Below are positions 1 to 5,744 of a stretch of DNA of 7,102 nucleotides, piece after piece. The position numbers were made by a program, and so were the translations under genes. The stretch covers positions 1 through 7,102 of the forward strand of contig JAFGUM010000207.1 in NCBI GenBank assembly GCA_016938515.1, written 5' to 3'. This DNA comes from Spirochaetales bacterium. Its GTDB lineage: Bacteria; Spirochaetota; Spirochaetia; Treponematales; UBA12059. The first letter of the stretch is position 1. The number at the start of each line of letters is the position of its first letter. Under the pieces are notes generated by a model that did not search any database, was not told the DNA's origin, and was given only the letters and a program-made list of their open reading frames with translations.

Positions 1-2
1 CT

Positions 3-404
3 GACGCAGCGCGGAAGACGCTGTATGGGCCACCGGATACTGGGGTCGTCTGCCGTTTCGATACCGCCGATTTTCTCGCTGCGGAAGAGCCAATCGTATC
101 ATCGCTCCACGCGGATCCGCGATACGTCGCGCACCCGGTTCGCATCCGCAACACGTCTACCGGTTCTGTGCGCGTTACCGACCTGTGCATTTACGGAGAA
201 CAACTGTCCATTTTCCTGGCTGATTCCATGCTGCTAAGCGAGCGACTGCTGTTCAGCTTCAGCTCCTCGGGTGTGCGCATGAGCCTGGACGGGCAGTCTC
301 CACTGACGCGAAACGCCCAGGCCATCGCCAAACCCACGGTATCGGGCGAAGAACGTTTTATCGTTCGCTCGTTCGAACTATTCAAGACCATGACGAGGAT
401 TTGA
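3..404 (+). CDS. C-terminal part of a probable DUF432 protein (5' end outside window)
   Basis: The reading frame is open from the left edge to a TGA at 402-404, giving 133 residues of the C-terminal end of a larger protein; the GTG at 168 is only an internal valine codon. Near its start it reads KTLYGPPDTG followed by VVCRF, which resembles the lysine-x-leucine-tyrosine-glycine ... cysteine-arginine stretch I recall from DUF432 proteins. A beta-strand-rich part follows (PVRIRNTSTGSVRVTDLCIY, then LSIFLAD), like an immunoglobulin- or carbohydrate-binding-like sandwich. It has no membrane segment or signal peptide in the visible part. The stop lies 2 bases before the ATG of the MscS channel gene, so the two are surely co-transcribed. 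DUF432 genes beside mscS genes are, to my memory, a recurrent pair in archaea and some bacteria, which supports the call. Function is unknown; an accessory role for the channel is a guess. The family name is moderately sure, and that it is a real gene is nearly certain. Confidence 0.6.
   Translation, partial: DAARKTLYGPPDTGVVCRFDTADFLAAEEPIVSSLHADPRYVAHPVRIRNTSTGSVRVTDLCIYGEQLSIFLADSMLLSERLLFSFSSSGVRMSLDGQSPLTRNAQAIAKPTVSGEERFIVRSFELFKTMTRI
395..398 (+). promoter_or_regulatory. Ribosome binding site for the MscS gene
   Basis: GAGG lies 8 bases before the ATG at 407. The in-frame TTG at 401 would be only 2 bases from it, too close for initiation. This decides the start in favour of ATG 407, although the TTG would create a TTGA overlap with the upstream stop, so it cannot be fully excluded. 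The site lies inside the end of the upstream coding region, so the two genes are probably translationally coupled. Confidence 0.6.
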
Positions 405-406
405 CC

Positions 407-1267
407 ATGGAACCCGCGACAGAACTGACCCCGACGACGCTTCCTTCCCGCCTGCGGGAGATACTGCCCTCTGGAGAGCTGTTCGAGCAGATGTTTACGC
501 TCGATACCATCATCAAGATTGCCAGGGTGGGTCTCTCGCTCATCCTCGGGCTGCTGTTCGTCGGCCTCATCGTCCAGATAGTAAAAAAACTGGCGCACAA
601 ACGCATGGACTCCAGAAGCGGCGGCCTCATCGTCAAGGTAACGCAGTACCTGGGGCTGGCGTTCATAGCGATTAACACGCTAGACGCCGCCAACGTCAAT
701 CTATCAGCCCTGCTCGGTGCCGCGGGAATCGTAGGTATCGCGATAGGCTTTGCCGCCCAGACGTCGGTGTCTAACTTCATAAGCGGATTTTTCATCATTT
801 CTGAGAAGACCTTTGCCCAGGACGACGTGATAAAGGTAGACGGTACCACCGGCATCGTCTATTCGATAGACGCGCTGTCTGTAAAGCTACGCACCTTTGA
901 CAACCAGCTCATACGCATCCCAAACGAGACGCTCATCAAGGCCAACGTCTCCAACATAACGCGGTTTCCAGTGCGCAGGCTGAATCTCAATATTGTCGTA
1001 ACTTACGATTCTGACATAGAACGCGTCAGGGACATAGTGCTGGACGAAGTGGACCGAAACCCCAACGCGCTCAAAAACCCTGAACCCGTCTTCATGGTAA
1101 GCAAGCTTGGCGACAACGGCATAGAGCTGTTCTTTGGCGTGTGGTTTGCTACCAACGAGTGGTTTGACGGCAACAACGACGTCTACATAGCCGTTAAGAA
1201 AAGGCTGGACGCCGAAGGCGTCGAGTTTGCCTATCCGACCCTTACCGTGTACCAGAAAAAAGGCTGA
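407..1267 (+). CDS. Small-conductance mechanosensitive channel, MscS family
   Basis: This is a 286-residue inner-membrane channel that opens under membrane tension and releases solutes during hypo-osmotic shock. It has the minimal three-helix architecture of E. coli MscS (also 286 residues). TM1 is about residues 36-60, TM2 about 73-93, and the pore-lining TM3 about 101-131, rich in Gly and Ala, with GAAGIVGIAIGFAAQ (104-118) and then SVSNFISG. The cytoplasmic beta domain follows, with DNQLIRIPNETLIKANVSN (165-183). The alpha-beta domain contains VVTYDSDIERV and ends with GVEFAYPTLTV, matching the 'GI.FPYP' end of E. coli MscS. By alignment the pore-constriction leucines of E. coli correspond here to Ile111 and Phe115. 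ATG 407 is preferred over TTG 401 because of the GAGG at 395-398. It follows the DUF432-like gene by 2 bases and converges on the HAD gene with 3 bases between stops. AUA is its commonest isoleucine codon (13 of 28). Confidence 0.95.
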   Translation: MEPATELTPTTLPSRLREILPSGELFEQMFTLDTIIKIARVGLSLILGLLFVGLIVQIVKKLAHKRMDSRSGGLIVKVTQYLGLAFIAINTLDAANVNLSALLGAAGIVGIAIGFAAQTSVSNFISGFFIISEKTFAQDDVIKVDGTTGIVYSIDALSVKLRTFDNQLIRIPNETLIKANVSNITRFPVRRLNLNIVVTYDSDIERVRDIVLDEVDRNPNALKNPEPVFMVSKLGDNGIELFFGVWFATNEWFDGNNDVYIAVKKRLDAEGVEFAYPTLTVYQKKG

Positions 1268-1270
1268 TGC

Positions 1271-1966
1271 TCAGGCGGGTTCCCAGTCGAACGCGTCCAG
1301 CACGACGCGGGGTTTGAGCTGGGCCGCCCCGCCATCAAAAACGATATCAGCGGAGTTAAAATCATCTGGATGCGCTGACCCCGCGGCTGGCAACGCCACG
1401 CAGGCCATGCCGGCTGTCTGCGCCGCCGCCACGCCGTATCTGGAATCCTCCAGTACGAGGCAGGCGGCAGGCTTGACGCCAAGGCGCCGGGCAGCCTCCA
1501 GGAACACGTCGGGGGCGGGTTTGCCACGCGGCACTTCGGCTGCCGAGACGCGTACCGGAAACAGGCTCCTGAGCCCCGTGGCGTCCAGCGTCGCGTCTAT
1601 GACGCCTGGTGACGAGCCCGAGGCTATCGCTACCGCGACGCCACGGCTGGAAAGCTCGCGCGCCAGCGCTACAACACAATCAAACGGCTCAACACGATCC
1701 CGCGCATACCGTGCGTAGGCTTCATCCTTGAGCCGAACGCGCTCGTCGAGCGATAAATCGTTGAGGGGGTTGCCCGGAAACAGGCGCTCCAGGTCTTTCA
1801 TCATTTCCGTCGCGCCCCTGCCCAGAAACATCGCGTTGAGTTTCTCATCGTACTCGATACCGTAGCGAGCCAGAAACTCTCGGTCACTGGCCAGGTAGAC
1901 TGGCTCAGAATCAAGCACCGTGCCGTCAAGGTCGAAGAGCACCGCGCTTATGCGCCGGCGACTCAT
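1271..1966 (-). CDS. HAD-superfamily phosphatase/phosphoglucomutase-like hydrolase
   Basis: This is a 231-residue cytosolic hydrolase of the HAD superfamily, subfamily I with an alpha-helical cap (beta-phosphoglucomutase / phosphoglycolate phosphatase-like). Motif I is VLFDLDGTVLDSEP at 9-22, with Asp12 as nucleophile and Asp14 as general acid/base. The cap lies at about 20-90. Motif II is ASGSS (115-119, Ser116), motif III GKPAPDVF (Lys149), and motif IV LEDSRYGV with Glu173-Asp174 as magnesium ligands. All catalytic residues are present, so the enzyme should be active. The substrate cannot be told from sequence; sugar phosphates or 2-phosphoglycolate are typical for this group. The start ATG overlaps the truA stop in an ATGA (1963-1966), and a GGAG sits 7 bases upstream, so the start is well supported. 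It is the last gene of the minus-strand unit. Its stop is 3 bases from that of the convergent MscS gene. Confidence 0.93.
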   Translation of the reverse strand: MSRRRISAVLFDLDGTVLDSEPVYLASDREFLARYGIEYDEKLNAMFLGRGATEMMKDLERLFPGNPLNDLSLDERVRLKDEAYARYARDRVEPFDCVVALARELSSRGVAVAIASGSSPGVIDATLDATGLRSLFPVRVSAAEVPRGKPAPDVFLEAARRLGVKPAACLVLEDSRYGVAAAQTAGMACVALPAAGSAHPDDFNSADIVFDGGAAQLKPRVVLDAFDWEPA

Positions 1967-2745
1967 CCCGCGGCTCCAGTTGGCGTGGGGCTCTGAGGCA
2001 CATCGTATTCAACGTTCCACAGAAACAGGCCACGAGCCGGCGCCGTGGTACCCGCCCGGTTACGGTCCCGCGCCAGGAGAACGTCCCGCATCGCCTCTGG
2101 CGGTGCGCCTTCTGCGTCCAGCTCCACGAGCGTTCCCACGATGGACCGCACCATGCGATACAGAAACGCGTTGGCTGCTATCTCGAATACGAGGGCGTCG
2201 CCTTCCTGGTAAAACGCGGCGTGGTGAAGGTAGCGGAATGTGCTCACGCTCTTGTCGCCCGCAGCCGCGAAGGTGGCGCAGTCTATCTCCCCGTGCAGGC
2301 AGGCGGCCAGCCGGTTGAGCCGTCGCGCGTCGGGTGTGCGAAAGAGGCGCCACGCGTAGCGATCCAGGTGGGGCAGCTGTACCGGCCCCGCGCGCAGGTA
2401 GTACTTGTAGCGCCTGAGCCGCGCGTCGAAGCGGGCGTGAAAACCAGGATCCGCGTCGGCAGAGCGGACGACGCGGACGTCGGGTGGCATGAGCCTGTTC
2501 AAAGCGGGCTCGAATCGGTTGGCAGGGATGCTGGCTATGTCGGTAGCAAAGTGAGCCACCTGCCCCACGGCGTGCACGCCTGAATCGGTGCGCCCCGCGC
2601 CCACCACCGGTACGGGGTGGCCGTGCATGGTCCGCAGAGCCGTTTCCAGGGATTCCTGCACGGTACGCTGGCCAGCTTGCCGCTGCCATCCGCAGAAATC
2701 GGTACCGTCGTACGCCACGACGAGGCGGATGACGCGATCACTCAT
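1963..2745 (-). CDS. truA: tRNA pseudouridine synthase A (TruA)
   Basis: TruA isomerises uridines 38-40 in the anticodon stem-loop of tRNAs to pseudouridine. The product is 260 residues, a usual length. The N-terminal part has VVAYDGTDFCGWQRQ (9-23). The catalytic loop GAGRTDSGVHAVGQVAHF (49-66) holds the essential aspartate, Asp54. FHARFDARLRRYKYYL (102-117) includes the conserved active-site Tyr113. The C-terminal half has YRMVRSIVGTLVELD (196-210) and AGTTAPARGLFL (231-242), where Thr replaces the more usual Pro of AGPTAPA. The frame is open 33 codons further upstream, but homologous sequence begins only at this ATG. That extension lies wholly within the preceding gene. The start overlaps the DUF2225 stop by 8 bases (ATGAGTGA), and truA ends in an ATGA overlap with the HAD gene. 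truA downstream of acpS and a DUF2225-like gene is a spirochaetal order as I recall it from Borrelia. Confidence 0.96.
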   Translation of the reverse strand: MSDRVIRLVVAYDGTDFCGWQRQAGQRTVQESLETALRTMHGHPVPVVGAGRTDSGVHAVGQVAHFATDIASIPANRFEPALNRLMPPDVRVVRSADADPGFHARFDARLRRYKYYLRAGPVQLPHLDRYAWRLFRTPDARRLNRLAACLHGEIDCATFAAAGDKSVSTFRYLHHAAFYQEGDALVFEIAANAFLYRMVRSIVGTLVELDAEGAPPEAMRDVLLARDRNRAGTTAPARGLFLWNVEYDVPQSPTPTGAAG

Positions 2746-3619
2746 CCTCGTCGTCACCCTCCTGCAGTTCGTGCTTGAGCCTCTCGTACAGGTCGTGGGC
2801 TTTTTCAAGGATGGGCCCAGGCTTGGACTTGTTTTTCTTGCCAAACCCGAACATCCGCGCCACCGACACCTTGGCCGCCTTGAGCCGCTCGCGGCGAAGG
2901 ACAGGGTCGTCTGTCGGGCCGTACTTGAGTTCTAGTATGGCGGCCATATACAGCACGCCTTCATGGCCGTAGTTCTTGTCGGTGTCTGGCCCGAGGTTGC
3001 GCTGCGTCGAATACGGCTCCTGACCATTCTGCTCAAGCTCCAGAGCGCGGCGGTAATAATAGCGCGCTTTGCGGTAGAACAGGCCAGCTACGTAGTCCCA
3101 GTTGTCGTTGGGAGCCTTGGCGTGCAGGTCATGACACAGCCAGGCAGCCCGTATGGAGGCTAAGGCACTTTTTATGGTAGGCGCAAAATCCGCGGAGAAC
3201 AACTCGTACGACTGGAGTGCCAGGTAGTAGCTCGCGGCTCCTTCTATGAGGCCGCGGGGAGATTGATAGTCTATAGGTACGAATACCTTCTGCACTTCCT
3301 GTATCCTGTTATCTATGCGCTCATGTAGTTCTGCCGAGCACTTGGCTCCCGCGGGCAGAAAGTCAGCCCTAAAGGCCGCGTAAAAACACGACGGACATAC
3401 CTCAATCTCGTATACGAGCGGGTACACCTCGCCAAAAGCCTGCAGCGGCTTGTACGTACGGTGCAACTCGTCTGTCATCTCGTCTGCGTTTATGCGCCCC
3501 GAGAACAGCTCCTCGCGCTTGAAACTAGCGTCGCACACCGGGCATCTGATCGTGTCCTTGGTGTAAAACGTGACTTTGCGCTCTTTTTCCGGTTTTTTTG
3601 CGCCGAGTATCCTCTGCAC
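2738..3619 (-). CDS. DUF2225 family protein with zinc ribbon and helical repeats, function unknown
   Basis: This is a 293-residue cytosolic protein of unknown function. It opens with a zinc-ribbon-like part made of two Cys pairs, RCPVCDASFK (Cys26, Cys29) and EVCPSCFYAAFRADF (Cys75, Cys78), about 46 residues apart, so four ligands for one zinc are present. The pattern and spacing fit the DUF2225 family, which is common in spirochaetes and Firmicutes. From about residue 120 to 285 it is helical and TPR-like, with stretches such as AGLFYRKARYYYRRALELE (178-196) and a late YERLKHELQ. The tail is very acidic (EGDDEDE), preceded by a basic GFGKKNKSK patch. There is no signal peptide or membrane segment. 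The start is a GTG at 3617-3619, supported by a GGAGG 6 bases upstream and 1 base from the acpS stop. It overlaps truA by 8 bases. The zinc ribbon plus helical repeats suggest a binding or scaffold role, but this is inference only. Confidence 0.85.
   Translation of the reverse strand: MQRILGAKKPEKERKVTFYTKDTIRCPVCDASFKREELFSGRINADEMTDELHRTYKPLQAFGEVYPLVYEIEVCPSCFYAAFRADFLPAGAKCSAELHERIDNRIQEVQKVFVPIDYQSPRGLIEGAASYYLALQSYELFSADFAPTIKSALASIRAAWLCHDLHAKAPNDNWDYVAGLFYRKARYYYRRALELEQNGQEPYSTQRNLGPDTDKNYGHEGVLYMAAILELKYGPTDDPVLRRERLKAAKVSVARMFGFGKKNKSKPGPILEKAHDLYERLKHELQEGDDEDE
2757..2763 (-). promoter_or_regulatory. Ribosome binding site for truA, inside the DUF2225 gene
   Basis: AGGAGGG lies 11 bases upstream of the truA ATG (2743-2745), within the last codons of the DUF2225 gene. 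A second GAGG directly abuts the ATG and is too close to act. The spacing is slightly long but supports the start at 2745 over the longer open frame. Confidence 0.5.
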
Positions 3620-3620
3620 T

Positions 3621-3992
3621 CTAGGCCTCCAATACGACCATCGCTATGGCGTTGTCGCTCTCGTGCGTCAGTGACAGGTGGATGGCAGAACAGCCGAGCG
3701 CCCTGAACTTCTCCAGGGCGGATCCGTACAGCCTCATGTCTGGCCTGCCGTTGTGATTGTTGATGACGCGTACGTCAGCCAGCTTTATGCCGCGTAGCCC
3801 CGTGCCCACGGCCTTGCCGAAGGCTTCCTTGGCGGCGAACCTCGCTGCCAGCGACAGCGCTGCTCCCGCACCGCGCGAGCGAGCCGAGGCCAGCTCGTCC
3901 TCGTGGAAAAACCGTTCGGGCAAACCCGGCACCGACAACCAGTGGGCTATCCTGCGAACGTGAACTACGTCCACTCCTATGCCGAGTATCAT
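3621..3992 (-). CDS. acpS: Holo-[acyl-carrier-protein] synthase (AcpS)
   Basis: AcpS moves the 4'-phosphopantetheine arm of coenzyme A onto a serine of apo acyl carrier protein, switching on fatty acid synthesis in the cytosol. At 123 residues it has the usual length of the bacterial homotrimeric enzyme. The N-terminal GIGVDVV (4-10) carries the magnesium ligand Asp8. The central AARFAAKEAFGKAVGTGL (49-66) carries the second ligand, Glu56, and Lys55-Lys60 for CoA and ACP contacts. The C-terminal IHLSLTHESDNAIAMVVLE matches the family's conserved end with its Ser/Thr-His and Ala. The start ATG overlaps the cdaR stop in an ATGA, with a GGAG 10 bases upstream, and it ends 1 base before the DUF2225 GTG. 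Five of its seven isoleucines are coded by AUA. All key residues are present. Confidence 0.96.
   Translation of the reverse strand: MILGIGVDVVHVRRIAHWLSVPGLPERFFHEDELASARSRGAGAALSLAARFAAKEAFGKAVGTGLRGIKLADVRVINNHNGRPDMRLYGSALEKFRALGCSAIHLSLTHESDNAIAMVVLEA
3626..3630 (-). promoter_or_regulatory. Ribosome binding site fixing the GTG start of the DUF2225 gene
   Basis: GGAGG sits 6 bases upstream of the GTG at 3617-3619, inside the last codons of acpS. No in-frame ATG lies nearby, so the site decides the unusual start codon. It is the clearest Shine-Dalgarno sequence at any junction in the window. Confidence 0.75.
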
Positions 3993-4957
3993 GGCTCTTC
4001 GTCTCCAACTGGCTCGGCTGTTCGCTCCTGAACGGTAAGCGTAAGCGCCATGGGCAGCCAGGAACTGACGTCGAAGCCTTCGGGGAAGCGCGGCACGACG
4101 GCCAGCGTGTATACGCCAGGCTCGGCAACACCGGACAGGTCTACGTCCAGCGCTCCTGGAGCCGGCACAAACGACTCCAGTTCGCTGCTGGATGCCGCGA
4201 CCCTCGCCGAACCCAATGGCGGCGGCGTTGTCACCTCCAGACCCTCTTGCAGCCCCGAGTATGAAACCGGAATATCCTGGTAGCTACGGTAGATGAGCGC
4301 TTGCTGTACCGTCGCGCTGAACTCGACGAGGTCGGAAAACAGGTACTCGACGAGCGGGTCACGCGAAACGATGCGGACACGAGCCGTAAAATCCTCGGCG
4401 CGGCCGGTTAGCTCGATCGGCTCGGTAGATACGTCTACAATACCCTCCATCACGCTCGCGGGGCCGCTTACCTCAATCCGGGACGGCGCGATGCTGAAGC
4501 CGGCTAGCTCGTAGCCGGGTTCTAGATACCCGCGGAAGCTCGGCACTACCTGTATCTCCTTGACCACGCGCGCTTCTATAGACAGAGCTACGTCTGAAGG
4601 ATCAACGCTTATCTCCAGCGGGTCTATGCCCAGGGCGCTACCCCGCTTTTCAACGCGCACCGGCACCCGCCAGACGCCAGCGCTCGTATAGCCCCGCAGA
4701 TCCAGCGTAGCTTCCAGGTCATCTTCCAGCACCGCGTAAATCGCGTTGGTCTCGCCTCGCAGCACGAGCCTGACGGTGCGGGGATACGAACTGGCGGGTA
4801 CAAAATCCTCGTGGGCAACGACGACGAGGGGCACCGAAAGTGGGCGTTCCTCCAGCTTGTTGAGCTGGTAGAAGAAAAACAGCGCTACGGCTCCGGCGAT
4901 GGACAGAACCTTGGCAGGCCAGTCCGCGAGCAAGCGGTCGAGTATTGGCCTACTCAT
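3989..4957 (-). CDS. cdaR: YbbR-domain protein, regulator of the diadenylate cyclase (CdaR)
   Basis: CdaR-type proteins sit in the membrane with YbbR repeats outside and modulate the c-di-AMP synthase CdaA, shown in Firmicutes. This product has 322 residues. A short basic N-terminus is followed by one membrane anchor at about 15-31 (AKVLSIAGAVALFFFYQ), then three beta-rich YbbR-like repeats at roughly 40-130, 135-218 and 225-311. They are recognisable by repeated patterns such as PRTVRLVLRGE, PSRIEVSGP and DVDLSG. The tail is acidic. The open frame extends 18 codons further upstream, inside cdaA. I chose the ATG at 4955-4957 because GAGGTGG precedes it and because the basic-then-hydrophobic N-terminus begins there. 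It overlaps cdaA by 8 bases (ATGAGTAG) and acpS by 4. There is no glmM downstream, unlike the Firmicutes operon, so any CdaR-CdaA-GlmM complex would need glmM elsewhere. The regulatory role is inferred from family and position. Confidence 0.88.
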   Translation of the reverse strand: MSRPILDRLLADWPAKVLSIAGAVALFFFYQLNKLEERPLSVPLVVVAHEDFVPASSYPRTVRLVLRGETNAIYAVLEDDLEATLDLRGYTSAGVWRVPVRVEKRGSALGIDPLEISVDPSDVALSIEARVVKEIQVVPSFRGYLEPGYELAGFSIAPSRIEVSGPASVMEGIVDVSTEPIELTGRAEDFTARVRIVSRDPLVEYLFSDLVEFSATVQQALIYRSYQDIPVSYSGLQEGLEVTTPPPLGSARVAASSSELESFVPAPGALDVDLSGVAEPGVYTLAVVPRFPEGFDVSSWLPMALTLTVQERTAEPVGDEEP

Positions 4958-5744
4958 CGAAAGCCACCTCATCACCCGACAACCGACCGGAGTAGTCGAG
5001 CAGCTGGCCAAGCCGGCGCCGCAGTGACGGCAGGTTCAGGTTGTAGTAGAGCCTGGCGTCGTACGCGAGTGAAATGGCGCCAGTTTCCTCGGATACGATG
5101 AGCACGACGGCGTCCGAGCTCTCGGTAAGACCCAGAGCCGCGCGATGCCTGGTACCAAAGCTCCGCTTGATGTCGCGCTGCTCTGACAGGGGCAGGAAGC
5201 AGCCGGCAGCTAGAATACGGCCCTCCTTGATGATGAGAGCTCCGTCGTGCAGCGGCGTGTCGTACTCGAAAATGGATAGGATGAGCGCAGAGCTGACCTC
5301 GCCATCTATCTTTGTTCCACGCTCAACGATGTCGTCGAGCGCGACGTAACGCACGAAAGCGAGCAGGGCTCCTCGCCGTCTCTCGGCGAGCAGCTCAGCG
5401 GCGTGCAGTATGGCGTCGAGCTGAGTCGAGCGTGAGCCCTGGCCCCGCTTGAATATACCACCCTGGCCCAGCTTTATGAATATCTTGCGCAGCTCAGGCT
5501 GGAATATGATCGCAAGCGCGATGATGAGTCCCGGAGCCAGCAGGTTGAGCACCCACGACATCGTTTCCAGCCGCAGGAAAAACGCTCCAGCGTATACTAC
5601 GACCAGCAGGGCGGCTCCCTTGGCGAGCTGTATCGCCTGCGTTTTTATCAGAAGGCGGTATGTTACGTAGATGAGGTACGCCAGAATTGCCACGTCGAGG
5701 GTGGGGCGGACCCAGCGGTCTATCGCCAGCATGAGCTCGCTCAT
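4950..5744 (-). CDS. cdaA: Membrane-bound diadenylate cyclase CdaA (DacA)
   Basis: CdaA joins two ATP molecules into cyclic di-AMP, a messenger that controls potassium and osmolyte transport and cell-wall balance. The product has 264 residues and the standard CdaA layout. Three N-terminal membrane helices lie at about 14-33, 42-58 and 64-81, ending in the family hallmark IIFQPELRK (79-87). A linker helix follows, then the DAC (DisA_N) catalytic domain at about 105-245. Both catalytic motifs are intact: DGA in TPLHDGALII (167-169) and RHR in FGTRHRAALGLTE (199-201). The supporting sequence VALDDIVERGTKIDGEVSS also fits. The ATG overlaps the folP stop in an ATGA (5741-5744) and has a GGAGGG 7 bases upstream, so the start is firm. 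It is followed by its presumed regulator cdaR. Confident for family and activity; the exact signalling targets are not visible in the window. Confidence 0.97.
   Translation of the reverse strand: MSELMLAIDRWVRPTLDVAILAYLIYVTYRLLIKTQAIQLAKGAALLVVVYAGAFFLRLETMSWVLNLLAPGLIIALAIIFQPELRKIFIKLGQGGIFKRGQGSRSTQLDAILHAAELLAERRRGALLAFVRYVALDDIVERGTKIDGEVSSALILSIFEYDTPLHDGALIIKEGRILAAGCFLPLSEQRDIKRSFGTRHRAALGLTESSDAVVLIVSEETGAISLAYDARLYYNLNLPSLRRRLGQLLDYSGRLSGDEVAFDE
4964..4970 (-). promoter_or_regulatory. Ribosome binding site for cdaR, inside cdaA
   Basis: GAGGTGG ends 6 bases before the ATG at 4955-4957 and lies within the last codons of cdaA. It selects this ATG over the in-frame upstream ATG codons at 4972 and 5011, which fall in or before the site. 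Confidence 0.6.

Noticed and set aside
168..404. A separate small gene starting at the GTG at 168
   Set aside because: The same frame is open to the left edge without a stop, with family-like sequence (LYGPPDTG) upstream of 168, so the GTG is an internal codon.
191..855. Two minus-strand open frames opposite the DUF432-like and MscS genes (191-598 and 382-855)
   Set aside because: They are antisense to well-conserved coding sequence, overlap each other, and have no recognisable domain or ribosome site.
1256..1274. Intrinsic terminator for the minus-strand unit
   Set aside because: The stem is only 4 pairs, with a C-C mismatch next to it, despite six T downstream. It is too weak to annotate and is described only as an observation.
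1227..1718. 163-codon plus-strand open frame running from the end of the MscS gene across the HAD gene
   Set aside because: It is low-complexity (Ala, Ser, Thr, Arg), antisense to the HAD catalytic motifs, without a ribosome site. It is a shadow frame.
2060..2689. 209-codon minus-strand frame inside truA
   Set aside because: It is an Arg/Gly/Pro-rich out-of-frame reading of truA, with no conserved motif.
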